Source: a virus. From it: DNA of 46,614 nt. Of this stretch, positions 32,401 to 41,600 are shown one piece after another (positions within the stretch are counted from its first letter, which is position 1; every line of letters starts with the position of its first letter). The translations under genes were made by a program, and so were the position numbers. A model generated the notes under the pieces. It was not told the DNA's origin. It did no database searches and was given only the letters and a program-made list of their open reading frames with translations. The stretch covers positions 1 through 46,614 of IMG/VR virus record IMGVR_UViG_3300025671_000114. One strand, 5' to 3'.

Positions 32401-35400
32401 ATGTTCCAAGAACTTCTTGTTGTAGAGAAGCGGTGTCAACATTAAGGACTGTACTGGTTGCTGAGTAAGTTGAACTGAGCCCAACAGTATCAGAATATGG
32501 ATTTACATCATAGATGATTGATGGTGAATTGTATGCACCATACTTGTGATTTGTTTGTGCAACCCTGAATGTAATCTCTGCATTTGTTCCGTCAACTGTA
32601 CCAAGTGGCATAGTTCCTTTAACAGTTTCGCCGACTTGGAATACTCCCTGAGTCATTGAGATTTCAAGAAGTTTTGGTGTTACATACTGAGTTACATCTT
32701 GATCTTCAAAGAAGACATAGAAACGTGTTCTTGGTTTGATTCTGTTTGATACAAACTCGATGTTTCTAGATCTTAAGTATGGAATAAGTTCTCTACTGAT
32801 GAGTCTTGTCCCAATTGATCGAGTATCAATTCTCTCACTGGCTTGCAGTTGAATACCAGATCTAGTAAGTCCGCGATCAACACTGATATTGAGTTCACTA
32901 TTAACCAGGAAACTATCCTGCATAGTGACTTCTCTTGTTCTAGAAACAAGACCTTGACTTTCTGTTGCTAACTGTTCTCCACCTTCAGTAAATCCACCTC
33001 TCCAACCAGTTGCACTTAAAACTTCTGATGACTGAATTTCTCTTGAGAGTTCTGTGGTGCTTGTATCAACAGAGCTCCACTCTTCTTGCCATGAACCCCA
33101 ATCAATTGGAGCCAATCCAGTATTGGGATCTACAGAGAAGGTGTCCATGAATGATTGATATCCACCCTCAAGAATGATGTTATTAACATCAAGGCGTTTT
33201 TCCTCTACCCAGACATCACTCGCTGGATTCAATTGAGCAACACCAACCCAGTTAATAACTGCAAATGGGTTTACATTCTCAGTTCTGGTGGCAAATCTTT
33301 GTTTAATAAACTCAGATTCTGAATAGTTAAGAGTTACTACATCTCCAGTTCTTCTAAGCGCATTTGATTGAAGATCGGTTACTTGTGTGAGATCAACGTT
33401 TGGATTTGCAGTTGTTCCAATACCAATTACTTGTTCGGAACCAAGAAGAAGATCAATTCCATGAGTATAGTGCATGGGTCTAAGTTGACCTTGAGCCTTG
33501 TCAATGGATGATCTAAAGTTTGGATGTCGAATATTGTGAGATGAGTGACCTCTAAAATTATCAACAAAGAAACCAGACTTAAATCTATCAAGGCCTGTTA
33601 CAGAGTCTCTAATGTTTAAATTGGCAGTGTCTGTTTCAAGGAGTGAAAGTTGTGTATAGAATTCAATATTCTTAATCCTTGTTTCAAGTCTAGAGATATC
33701 AAACATTGTATATCTCTTGTGTTTTGCAAGAACAACCGTAGTTTCTTTAGACGCATTATGCAGATATGGTCTGTTGTAAATTGTAGCTACGGTGAATGAT
33801 CCTGCAGGACTTTCTGGAGCGACAGGAGCTTCAGATGGTGATCCTTTTTTGATCTCAAAGAATCCATCTTTGGAGAGGAAAATCTTATCAATTCTAGGGA
33901 GATAGAATGAATAACCAACGGTTAGTGTTTCTTCTCCAACAAGAATATTTGGCACATATGATCCAGAAGAGCTAAAATCTCTAAAGTCATATTCAAAAGG
34001 ACTATCCGTATCGGAGGAAGTGTTGTAGTTCTTAACTCTTGGTCTAATATCAATATAATCCGTAACGGGTTGACCTCTAAAGGATGTCAAATCATCTTGA
34101 TATGTATCTGGAGAATAACTATTAACAACACCAAGATCTCCAGTGTTACCAGAATCTACAGTGTAATGATCGAAAACGATGGCCAATCTCTTCTTTGGTT
34201 CTGGAGAATCAGAATTTCTGATGATTCTAGCATAATCATAAAACTCTGGTCTTTGTCCATTGTCGAATGTGAAGTTGGTGACAATGTTTTTGTCACCGAT
34301 GATTACAGAAGATACTTCTCCAGTAATTCCAGAAGATTGGAAAATTACACTCTCACCCACAACGAATCTTAGTTCATTTTTGTAAACGATATCAACGTTA
34401 CCTGCGGCTGATGTAACAACTCTAGCAACTGCACCACTAGTGGATCCAACTACCAATTCACCTTGAAGTGTATTAGTAAGGTCCGAAGATCTATTTACTA
34501 ATGCGATGTTTGGAAGAATTGGGTTGGATGTAGTGCTTGATTCAAATACCGCATGTACACGAAGACCGTCAGGAACATTTAGACAAATTTCATTATCCTG
34601 AACTCTGGTTCCGTAAATTGCATTGTATGTTAACCCATCATTGAAACTGGTATTAGTTGATCCAGAATAGTCATACTTTGATCTAGAAACAACCAGTTTG
34701 CCACATCTAGAAATACTCTTTTTCTGTGGTTTTGTGTCTATTTTCTTGAGAGTGCTAACAAGAATTGCATTTGTATCTGAAACCTTACTCAAACCAACAA
34801 GAGTTACTGTCTTGAAAGTAGAATTAAATGTGACTTTCTGTGAATTTAGAGATTCAACAGTTCCATCAGAATATACGAGGTTATATCTTTCTTCATCAAA
34901 TGGTTGGAAGAACTGATTTGTTTCTGATACAGTTACAGACCCTCTGTTACTGGAAACATTAAGAGAGAACTGTCTTCTAATTTGCAGTTCAGAATTACTC
35001 AGGTCTACATTTGAAATGTAAGATTCTGGCAGCCTCGTTGTGAGACTGGAATTTTTCGAATTGATCAGATTTGGTCTGAGAAGTGTGAAGTCGCTTGTCT
35101 GGATTTCTGTTGTGGTGAGACCTCCATCACAAACTCCACTTACACTAGCTCCAAGTGAAACAAGAGTAATGGTTGATCCATCAGATGAAAGAGATCCAAC
35201 TCTATTGAATGTTGGATCAGAGAAACCACTTCTGTTGTAAGTTACAATATCGCCAGTTTTAATTCCAACAGAGAATCTATTTCCTGGAGCGGTTACAATA
35301 CCAGCTACTCCAATAGTAAAGTTGGTTCCAACTGGAGCAAAAGAAAATCTATTAGAAAGAACGGTATCAGCATTAAAAGTATTGATGCCAACAGTTTGAT

Positions 35401-37036
35401 AGATAGACTTTACATCATCAAAAGAATACTCTCTAACGGAAGTAATGACTCTACTATCTTGAATACCATTAATGATGATTGGTTCATCATTAATGAATTG
35501 TCCGTTTGTGGATGTGAGTGTAAGTGATTGAGAAGAACTTACATTATTCTTCAAAAATCCTTTGGCACCACTTCTTGCACCTTCAATCAGTGCAGGTGTG
35601 GTTTGAGTAAGATTAGAACTTACCGTTACTTCTGTGAATGTTTGAACATCATACAAATATACATCATACTTAGATGCATCATTAGAATATGTAGATGACT
35701 CCAGTTTATAATCATAAACTTTGGCATTTCCAATTTCTGCACCAGAAGCCGTTCCACCTACAGTCCCAACTCTTTGATCTCTAAGACTTACAACAGCAGT
35801 AGTGCCGAAACCAACGACAGGTGATCCAAATGCGTTGTTAATCTTGAGATAACTTACACCATTAAAGACAAATGATGCAGTATCAATGGTCTTTGCATCT
35901 CTTGGTTTTTCTACATCAATATATGATGTATTGAGTTTTTCGATATCATATCCCCTAACATATGCCTTACCAGGAGAAACCTGATACAACATCAAATCAT
36001 TACTTGGTGTGCCACCTTGAGCCGTTTTTTGAGTTGGTAAATAAACACCACCATTACCCTGTCTGTTATTCAAAGACTCTTTAACAGACACTTGGAATGG
36101 TTTCACATAGTAATCACCACTTTCATCAAAAGTTCTTCTAGCTAACTCATCGCGGATGAGATTATAATCAGTTTTCTTAACAAACTTCTGTGTTCTTCCA
36201 TTTTCTAATCTAATCAGTTCAATAAAATTCTCATCATTAAACTCATCAAGACCTTTCTTGATCAGTGTTGTTGTAATTTGGAATCTGTCTGCACCAGGAG
36301 CTGTTGCATTAGAGAAACCAGCTGCGTTATCAAATAGACTTGGGTCATCATAAGCAGTTACAATATTTTCATCGATGAAGAGACCAACTCTATAGTTTGG
36401 AGTTGCATCATATTGATCGAGAATAACCGTTTGGGATAATACTTTTACGAAAAATCCACGAATAAAGTATACACCTTCTTGAATTGCAGCTGCGCAACCA
36501 GTGGAAGTTGCATTTGATGCAATACAAGTAGCAAATGGATTATTAGATGTGATGCGGGAAAGACCGTACTCAATATTCGTATCAGTGATTAGGTTTTCTC
36601 CATCAGAAAAAGTTTCAGTGGAGAAATCACTACCCGACTTAGAATATTTTACATAAAGTGTATTATTGCCTCTTTCAGAATCCTTATCTAAAAGGTAATT
36701 TACTACAGTGGCTTCTACCCCAGACTGAGAACCTCTAATTTTCTTACCGACAAGTTGTTCAAGATACTCTGATAGTGGAATACCAAGGAAAGTATCATTT
36801 AACTCCACTGCGTAATACAGTGGGTCATATGCAATTTGACCAGGAATAACTACGGAACCTTCTTTGAAGAAGTGTTGACCAAATCTCTCAATTTGATTTT
36901 GGAGAATTGTCTGTAGCTGAGTTAATTCTCTTGCCTGTACTGGACTAGCGGGTTTAAAAAGTACCCGATTAAAGTTCTTGTCTTCATTAAAGTCATCATA
37001 ATACGGAGAAACATTGAGGTTAGTCTCTTGGGGCAT
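29498..37036 (-). CDS. Giant DUF4815 virion protein (baseplate/fibre)
   Basis: This 2,512-residue protein begins with a DUF4815-type region, MPQETNLNVSPYYDDFNEDK then NRVLFKPASPVQARELTQLQ and GQHFFKEGSVVIPGQ. Further conserved parts are RYTMFDISRLETRIKNIEFY, NWVGVAQLNPASDVW and a jelly-roll-like stretch with QWYDPLAESFEVVDDNGVFV and YALVLLSASNNYRVYISRMG. The C-terminal region holds VSRGIDNTVAETHRVGD, one GGSGY unit, and a GDGFGDQVIDP stretch that could bind calcium. It lies directly after gp8, so baseplate or long-fibre attachment is likely. It is conserved in cyanophages, but its exact place in the virion is not known to me. No signal peptide or membrane segment is seen. Confidence 0.85.
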   Translation of the reverse strand: MPQETNLNVSPYYDDFNEDKNFNRVLFKPASPVQARELTQLQTILQNQIERFGQHFFKEGSVVIPGQIAYDPLYYAVELNDTFLGIPLSEYLEQLVGKKIRGSQSGVEATVVNYLLDKDSERGNNTLYVKYSKSGSDFSTETFSDGENLITDTNIEYGLSRITSNNPFATCIASNATSTGCAAAIQEGVYFIRGFFVKVLSQTVILDQYDATPNYRVGLFIDENIVTAYDDPSLFDNAAGFSNATAPGADRFQITTTLIKKGLDEFNDENFIELIRLENGRTQKFVKKTDYNLIRDELARRTFDESGDYYVKPFQVSVKESLNNRQGNGGVYLPTQKTAQGGTPSNDLMLYQVSPGKAYVRGYDIEKLNTSYIDVEKPRDAKTIDTASFVFNGVSYLKINNAFGSPVVGFGTTAVVSLRDQRVGTVGGTASGAEIGNAKVYDYKLESSTYSNDASKYDVYLYDVQTFTEVTVSSNLTQTTPALIEGARSGAKGFLKNNVSSSQSLTLTSTNGQFINDEPIIINGIQDSRVITSVREYSFDDVKSIYQTVGINTFNADTVLSNRFSFAPVGTNFTIGVAGIVTAPGNRFSVGIKTGDIVTYNRSGFSDPTFNRVGSLSSDGSTITLVSLGASVSGVCDGGLTTTEIQTSDFTLLRPNLINSKNSSLTTRLPESYISNVDLSNSELQIRRQFSLNVSSNRGSVTVSETNQFFQPFDEERYNLVYSDGTVESLNSQKVTFNSTFKTVTLVGLSKVSDTNAILVSTLKKIDTKPQKKSISRCGKLVVSRSKYDYSGSTNTSFNDGLTYNAIYGTRVQDNEICLNVPDGLRVHAVFESSTTSNPILPNIALVNRSSDLTNTLQGELVVGSTSGAVARVVTSAAGNVDIVYKNELRFVVGESVIFQSSGITGEVSSVIIGDKNIVTNFTFDNGQRPEFYDYARIIRNSDSPEPKKRLAIVFDHYTVDSGNTGDLGVVNSYSPDTYQDDLTSFRGQPVTDYIDIRPRVKNYNTSSDTDSPFEYDFRDFSSSGSYVPNILVGEETLTVGYSFYLPRIDKIFLSKDGFFEIKKGSPSEAPVAPESPAGSFTVATIYNRPYLHNASKETTVVLAKHKRYTMFDISRLETRIKNIEFYTQLSLLETDTANLNIRDSVTGLDRFKSGFFVDNFRGHSSHNIRHPNFRSSIDKAQGQLRPMHYTHGIDLLLGSEQVIGIGTTANPNVDLTQVTDLQSNALRRTGDVVTLNYSESEFIKQRFATRTENVNPFAVINWVGVAQLNPASDVWVEEKRLDVNNIILEGGYQSFMDTFSVDPNTGLAPIDWGSWQEEWSSVDTSTTELSREIQSSEVLSATGWRGGFTEGGEQLATESQGLVSRTREVTMQDSFLVNSELNISVDRGLTRSGIQLQASERIDTRSIGTRLISRELIPYLRSRNIEFVSNRIKPRTRFYVFFEDQDVTQYVTPKLLEISMTQGVFQVGETVKGTMPLGTVDGTNAEITFRVAQTNHKYGAYNSPSIIYDVNPYSDTVGLSSTYSATSTVLNVDTASLQQEVLGTFTGYVATNMRLVGQTSGAEATVTDLRLISDEKGALIGTLFIPNSTLPTTPQFTTGTKTFRITSSPVNSLSPSDNPSTAETSFRAEGALDTTQEDVVGIRNVDIQRETVSDSTVTNQTVTRTVQTQSFEERTVAQNQWYDPLAESFEVVDDNGVFVSSCDIFFQSKDANIPVTLQIRTMQTGLPTNTIVPFGEVVYEPSQISVSEDGTVATRFTFPSPVYLAGKKEYALVLLSASNNYRVYISRMGEEDLSTVSLPESERTIVSQQPYMGSLFKSQNGSTWDPSQLEDLKFTLNKCSFVPGPGTLKLYNPELGVGKFETARLRPQPLEFYSHEINVGFGSTVVTRDFSVGSKFTQVGNRTAEGNLVKSLGAIKINTSATEAGGITTNRVGTGLTPSASNFTYTGIALTSITGNGSGAIANIQVASGSIGVVTVTSGGSGYAVGDVLGCTLGETGTGTRFNVGIISATNSVILDKVQGEFTTSSELMTVNAVGIASTLPGSQPSAINNTETYKDGLHVKVNHRNHGMHARNNRVTISGVTGVTTTTTVSAQYSNTSTADLSVGSVSVFSSFENIGVSSTNPGYVKINNEILSYTGVNGATTPQLLTGVSRGIDNTVAETHRVGDIVQKYETSGVSLRRINKTHSFADVNNSNEITLDSYFIKVDTSSSGVGTVRDGTNSFRKLKIAETEITGGSRAKATQNIQFEAVTPLVEFLTPRDTSLSGRVRTVSGTSVDGSETSFQDQGFENVSLNGVNYFTSPRIVASKINEQNQLTSLPGSKSFTMELVFNTEDQNVSPVIDIDRLSVITTTNRLDQRITNYPDDDRVNQRFGDPNAAVYITKRVNLENPATLLQVKFAGYRHPSSDFRVLYRLFRVDTLAQEAQFELFPGYDNMTDTTGDGFGDQVIDPKLNNGRPDRLVPASNNPDDFREYQFTASNLPEFVGFEIKVIMTGTNQAYAPKLRDFRAIAFA

Positions 37037-37040
37037 TTTC

Positions 37041-38645
37041 TTAGAACTCTAATACGATTTTGATGTCTTCTTTCTGAGTGGCACTGCGTTGAATCGCTGC
37101 CCTGTTATCTATGTATAAGATCTCACCAGAATATTTTTGAACTTCTGGTAAAGCAACACCTTGAACAAAACTTTGTCCAAGTTGAACTGATGCAGATCCA
37201 ACAGTCGTTGCAGTTCCAGGATTTGCGGAAGTACCAAAACTAGTTTCGATACCAAGAGCATCTCCACCCGTTTGCCCACTGACCACATATGTTCCACCAG
37301 CACCAATTTGCGAAGTGAAATCTATACTTCTAAACCCATACGCAGTTGACCCAAGGCCAACTGGTGTATACAATTTCAAAACACCAGTTGATGAATCCCA
37401 GTTAGCCACATAACCAACTGCCGTAGATCCAACACCAATCGTTTGATAAACTGGAGTATCTACGGTATATGTAGTGTTTGCAATATCACCACCAGTTAAG
37501 TTTCTCAGTTTTAATGCTGTTAAAGCACTTGCTCTTGATTGAGTGAGTAAACTACCAGCTGGAGTAAGTGGATTATTGATGACACCTACTCTTGCAAAGT
37601 CATTTCCAGTGATAAAATCTGGGTTTGAAGCGTCATTTTCATAACGGGAATAGAGAAGAACTCTAAAAGCACCCAATTCTTTGTAAATATCATATCCATG
37701 TCCACCTGGGGGAGGAGTAATAACTTCAAATTGGGCTACAGATGTTGTACCAACACCAACTGCGGAGAGACCTGCAATTGCACCACCAGTCTCAGCACCA
37801 GGAGCACCAGGATAAAATTGAATTGTTCCTCTGGTGTATCCAGTGCCACCGTTAGTAATCGCAACGTTGGACACTTTACCCTGAGAATTTACAGTAACAC
37901 TAGCCTTACCACCAGTTCCATCTCCTAGAATTGGAATATTGGAGAAAGTAGTAGAGATTGGTTGATAACCTCCACCAGCATTAACAATCAATGCTGTCTC
38001 AATTTTTCCATCAACTGCATTATTTTTTACGTCGGCCGTATCTCCAGTTCCCCAATCTCCTGGGACTGGAATGAAATCAATTGAGTCAAATTTGATAATA
38101 TCTGATGGATTAATCGTGTACAGATATTTCCAAACATATCCATCACCACTAGTTCCTGCCGATCTTGGTTCAAGACTAGTAAATGTTGGTTCATCAAGAG
38201 ATCGAGCTCCAAGTGGATTCTCTGGAGTTTGACCGTTGTTAATACAAAGATATACTCTGTACTGACTATTCACCACATAATACTTTGCATCATAGAGGTT
38301 AGTCGATGATGTTTGAGGACTCAAATTTGTCCTGGTATAGTTGTTTTTGTACATTTCATAGACAGTTCCAGATGTCCATGTGTACTTTTTAACTAATCTC
38401 TTTACATCACTCGTAGTGAGTTTTTTGAGAGCGATCATGGTATCATAATCGTCATTATACTCTCTAAACCCATCTTTAGGAGCTGGTGTATTGGTATTCC
38501 AATCAGTAGTACCATACCCAGCACCTACGTCCTGAGAGTTTGGCAATCCAATAAAAGTGTAATAGGACTGCGAAGTGTCCGCTACACCAGCGACGAAATT
38601 CGCAGCATTTAATATTCTAAATTGATCTGAAATAATCGCGGGCAT
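37041..38645 (-). CDS. gp8: Baseplate wedge protein gp8
   Basis: This 534-residue protein matches T4 gp8 (334). It has GDGYVWKYLYTI (167-178), corresponding to GDGYVWKYLFEI in T4. The C-terminus reads SGEILYIDNRAAI, then EDIKIVLEF, where T4 has SGEMIYMENRPPI and EEINILFTF. T4 gp8 is a dimer in each baseplate wedge. About 200 extra residues lie in the middle and include two GGxGY units (near 224 and 267), the repeat also seen in gp14. It follows the giant YHYH protein after a CATAAATA octamer and precedes the DUF4815 giant by four bases. Confidence 0.9.
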   Translation of the reverse strand: MPAIISDQFRILNAANFVAGVADTSQSYYTFIGLPNSQDVGAGYGTTDWNTNTPAPKDGFREYNDDYDTMIALKKLTTSDVKRLVKKYTWTSGTVYEMYKNNYTRTNLSPQTSSTNLYDAKYYVVNSQYRVYLCINNGQTPENPLGARSLDEPTFTSLEPRSAGTSGDGYVWKYLYTINPSDIIKFDSIDFIPVPGDWGTGDTADVKNNAVDGKIETALIVNAGGGYQPISTTFSNIPILGDGTGGKASVTVNSQGKVSNVAITNGGTGYTRGTIQFYPGAPGAETGGAIAGLSAVGVGTTSVAQFEVITPPPGGHGYDIYKELGAFRVLLYSRYENDASNPDFITGNDFARVGVINNPLTPAGSLLTQSRASALTALKLRNLTGGDIANTTYTVDTPVYQTIGVGSTAVGYVANWDSSTGVLKLYTPVGLGSTAYGFRSIDFTSQIGAGGTYVVSGQTGGDALGIETSFGTSANPGTATTVGSASVQLGQSFVQGVALPEVQKYSGEILYIDNRAAIQRSATQKEDIKIVLEF

Positions 38646-38668
38646 TTTATTAGACAGACTTTTTGTTT

Positions 38669-38676
38669 TATTTATG
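38669..38676 (-). promoter_or_regulatory. Late promoter-like CATAAATA before gp8
   Basis: CATAAATA on the minus strand fits NATAAATA. Its TAA is the stop codon of the giant YHYH gene (38674-38672). It lies 23 bases upstream of the gp8 ATG. Confidence 0.6.
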
Positions 38677-41600
38677 ATGTCTGATCAAAGTCACTATAGT
38701 TTTCACTGAGTTTTTCAATTCTAACTACCACAGGAGCAGTTGTTAGTCCAGTATATCCATTTTGATTGTCAATAGTGAACGACTGTGGATTTAAGACATC
38801 TCTGGTGAAACTGTGGAATCTTCCCCAACTGTAGTTGGCGATTTTTGGAGAAATACTAGTTGTACCAAGTCCAGCCAAAGACCGAACATTGGAGTAAACC
38901 GTAACAATACCAGAATTTGAAGTTACCACTTGATCTGCACGATAAACATTGTCAATGAATGTTGTTCCAACACCAATGGCACTATTATCAACGTTAATAG
39001 ACGTTAATCCATTACCAACTACAGAGTTTGTGACAACATAGTAGTAACCAGTTTGAATTCCACTCTTTGTGATACCACCAAATCCAGCTTGTTCAAGGAA
39101 AGAACTTGAATCAAGTTCAAATTGAACCATTGGACTGATAGTTCCAACTCCAGTTGCACTAGTTCCAACTCCAACGACAAGTCCATAATCACCGTCACAT
39201 TCAACACTAGTAATGGTTTCAATCGTAACTGGTTCTACAGAGATTAGAACCTCTACGGACTTAGTTGAATCATACCCAAATCCTCCATCATTTACGGTGA
39301 TGTTGGATATTGTTCCAGCGGCCGATACTGTTGCAGTTGCAGCTGCAGAAACAGTTTCAGGAACACTGTATGCAATATTCGATGACAAGCCAACTGTTAC
39401 CAGTTTTCCACCACCAAAAGTTAATCCATTGTAATCGGTTCCAACACCAACAAACTTCTTATACCAAGTGTTTGTATCTACGGAATTAAGAACCATTCCA
39501 CTCTGCCCAATTGCAACCCAAACGTTGTCATTGTAGTAGACTGAATTTAAGTTGAATGTTGACCCAGAAGAAACAACACTCCATGTCAATCCGTTGTCAG
39601 TTGATCTTACAACGGATCCAGCTGCACCAACGGCGATCCACTTATCATCTGCATAGTGAACATCATTAAGTCTTGTTGTGATTGAAGTGGTTGTTACACC
39701 AGTCCAGATTTCACCATTTGTAGATCTAAGAATGGATCCATTATCACCAACAGCAACAAATAGATCACCACGACTGTCAACTCCACGGAGATTTTGTGAA
39801 GAATACTTGCTTGTAATTACAAAGGCGGTTCCAAAGCCGGAAGATCCTTGTTCTGTAAAGACGATAGTTCCAGCAGCTCCAACAGCAACACCTTTTGTAG
39901 ATCCACCAGAGAAAGCGTTAAGATCTTGAGTGAGTGCAGTATCAGAATAACTGTATAAGAACCCGTTTAGAGTTCTACTGTATATCGTTGATTTATTGAA
40001 GGTAGAGAAATCAGTACTGATTGCAACCGTTCCACCGAGACCAACAGCAATAATCGTGCTTGATACTCTATCAACTCCAAAGAATGTTCCAAATCCAGTA
40101 GTTCCAGTATCATTCCAAGATACGGCATCGGAAGAGGTATTAATTCCAGATGTTGTTCCTGCAGCAACAAATACACCAGAGTAGTAAGTTACATCATTGT
40201 ATTCGACATCAGTGTTTGAAGTTGATTGTGTCCAGGTCTTACCAATTTCCTTAATTTGTTGATAAGTGGTTGCGAAAGAAACTGTTGGAACAGTTTCATA
40301 TCCAAGACCAGGATCTGTCACAGAAATTGAAGAGATGGTTCCACCAGCCGAAACTGTAACCGAAGCATCTGCCTGATCCACATTGTTATCTCTAATTATC
40401 TTGATACCAAGACCAGGAACTCTGTTTCTGTTTGTTCTATTATCATATGCACTAAAGATTGGGAATGCATTTTCAACAAAAAGAACATTGGAAGAAACAC
40501 CAACATTTTGAATAATTCTAGTAGTTGGTTGTAGTTTTGCAATTAGAGGAGTTCTTGACTTAGGTAATTCCTGACCATCAATGATCAAATCACTGGTTTG
40601 TTTTTCCCAAGAAACCATTCTTGTGAAAGTTGGATCGGTGTTAATGCCAGCACCACCATACAAGTTGGTTTGAACCTTACTCACTCCAGTAATGTCAGTT
40701 ACAGTTCTTCTTAATTGTTGTACAAAGTTTTTCTCTCTCTGAAGTTGAAGTTTGTCTCCAGTTTTAATAGTTTGAATTGGAGTACCACCATCATCCACGT
40801 CAGTATTAGATCCTCTGAAAAATATGACTTGAAGTTTACTGCCAGCTTTTGGTGCTTCAGTAAATTCAATTTGAGTACCACCATTGAAAATGTAATTCTC
40901 TCCAGGTCTTTGAAGAACATCATTCAAAACAACAAGCAAATTATTAGCCGGTGCAATAGAAGTATCATTTGAACCAATGTTTATGATTTCTTGCAAGAGA
41001 CGGGTTCTAAGTGTGAATACTTTTCTAGACCCATTAAATTCATTGGAGAAATCATACAGTGGTAAAAGTTGACCAAAACTAAATCCAGAGAATTTGTCAT
41101 TATATGTCTCATCTACAGTAAATGTAAATGCACTGAATCCTGCACCAACATTTGAATCTGTTGGAATACCGGCAACTGTAAGAACATCGCCATTGGCATA
41201 TCCAATTCCACGATTAGTGATATCAAAGTCAATTACACTACCACCAGTACCAACTACAATTGTCGCTTTAAGACCGCTGCCTTGACCGCCAGTAAACGAA
41301 ACATTTGAATATGCTGTTGGAATACCAACAATAATAATTGGCGGAGTTGTAGATGCATATCCAGTGCCACCACTTATAGTAGTAATTCCAGTAACAGTTC
41401 CAGCTGAACCAACGGTTGCAGAAAGAACAGCGGTGGATCCAATTCCAAGAGGATTCAAGACTTGAATACTAACAGAATCGGAAGATCTATAACCAGATCC
41501 ACCACCAGTTACGGTAACAGATTCAATAGAACCAGCGCCATTAATAATTGCAGTTGCTGCAGCCGCAACAAGGTTCTGATATCCAGATCCAAATCCTACA

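Noticed and set aside
39364-40250. Reading the propeller as a phage-borne photosystem II assembly gene
   Set aside because: The units lie in the middle of a giant virion protein without a separate start or stop, so it is not a stand-alone auxiliary photosynthesis gene.
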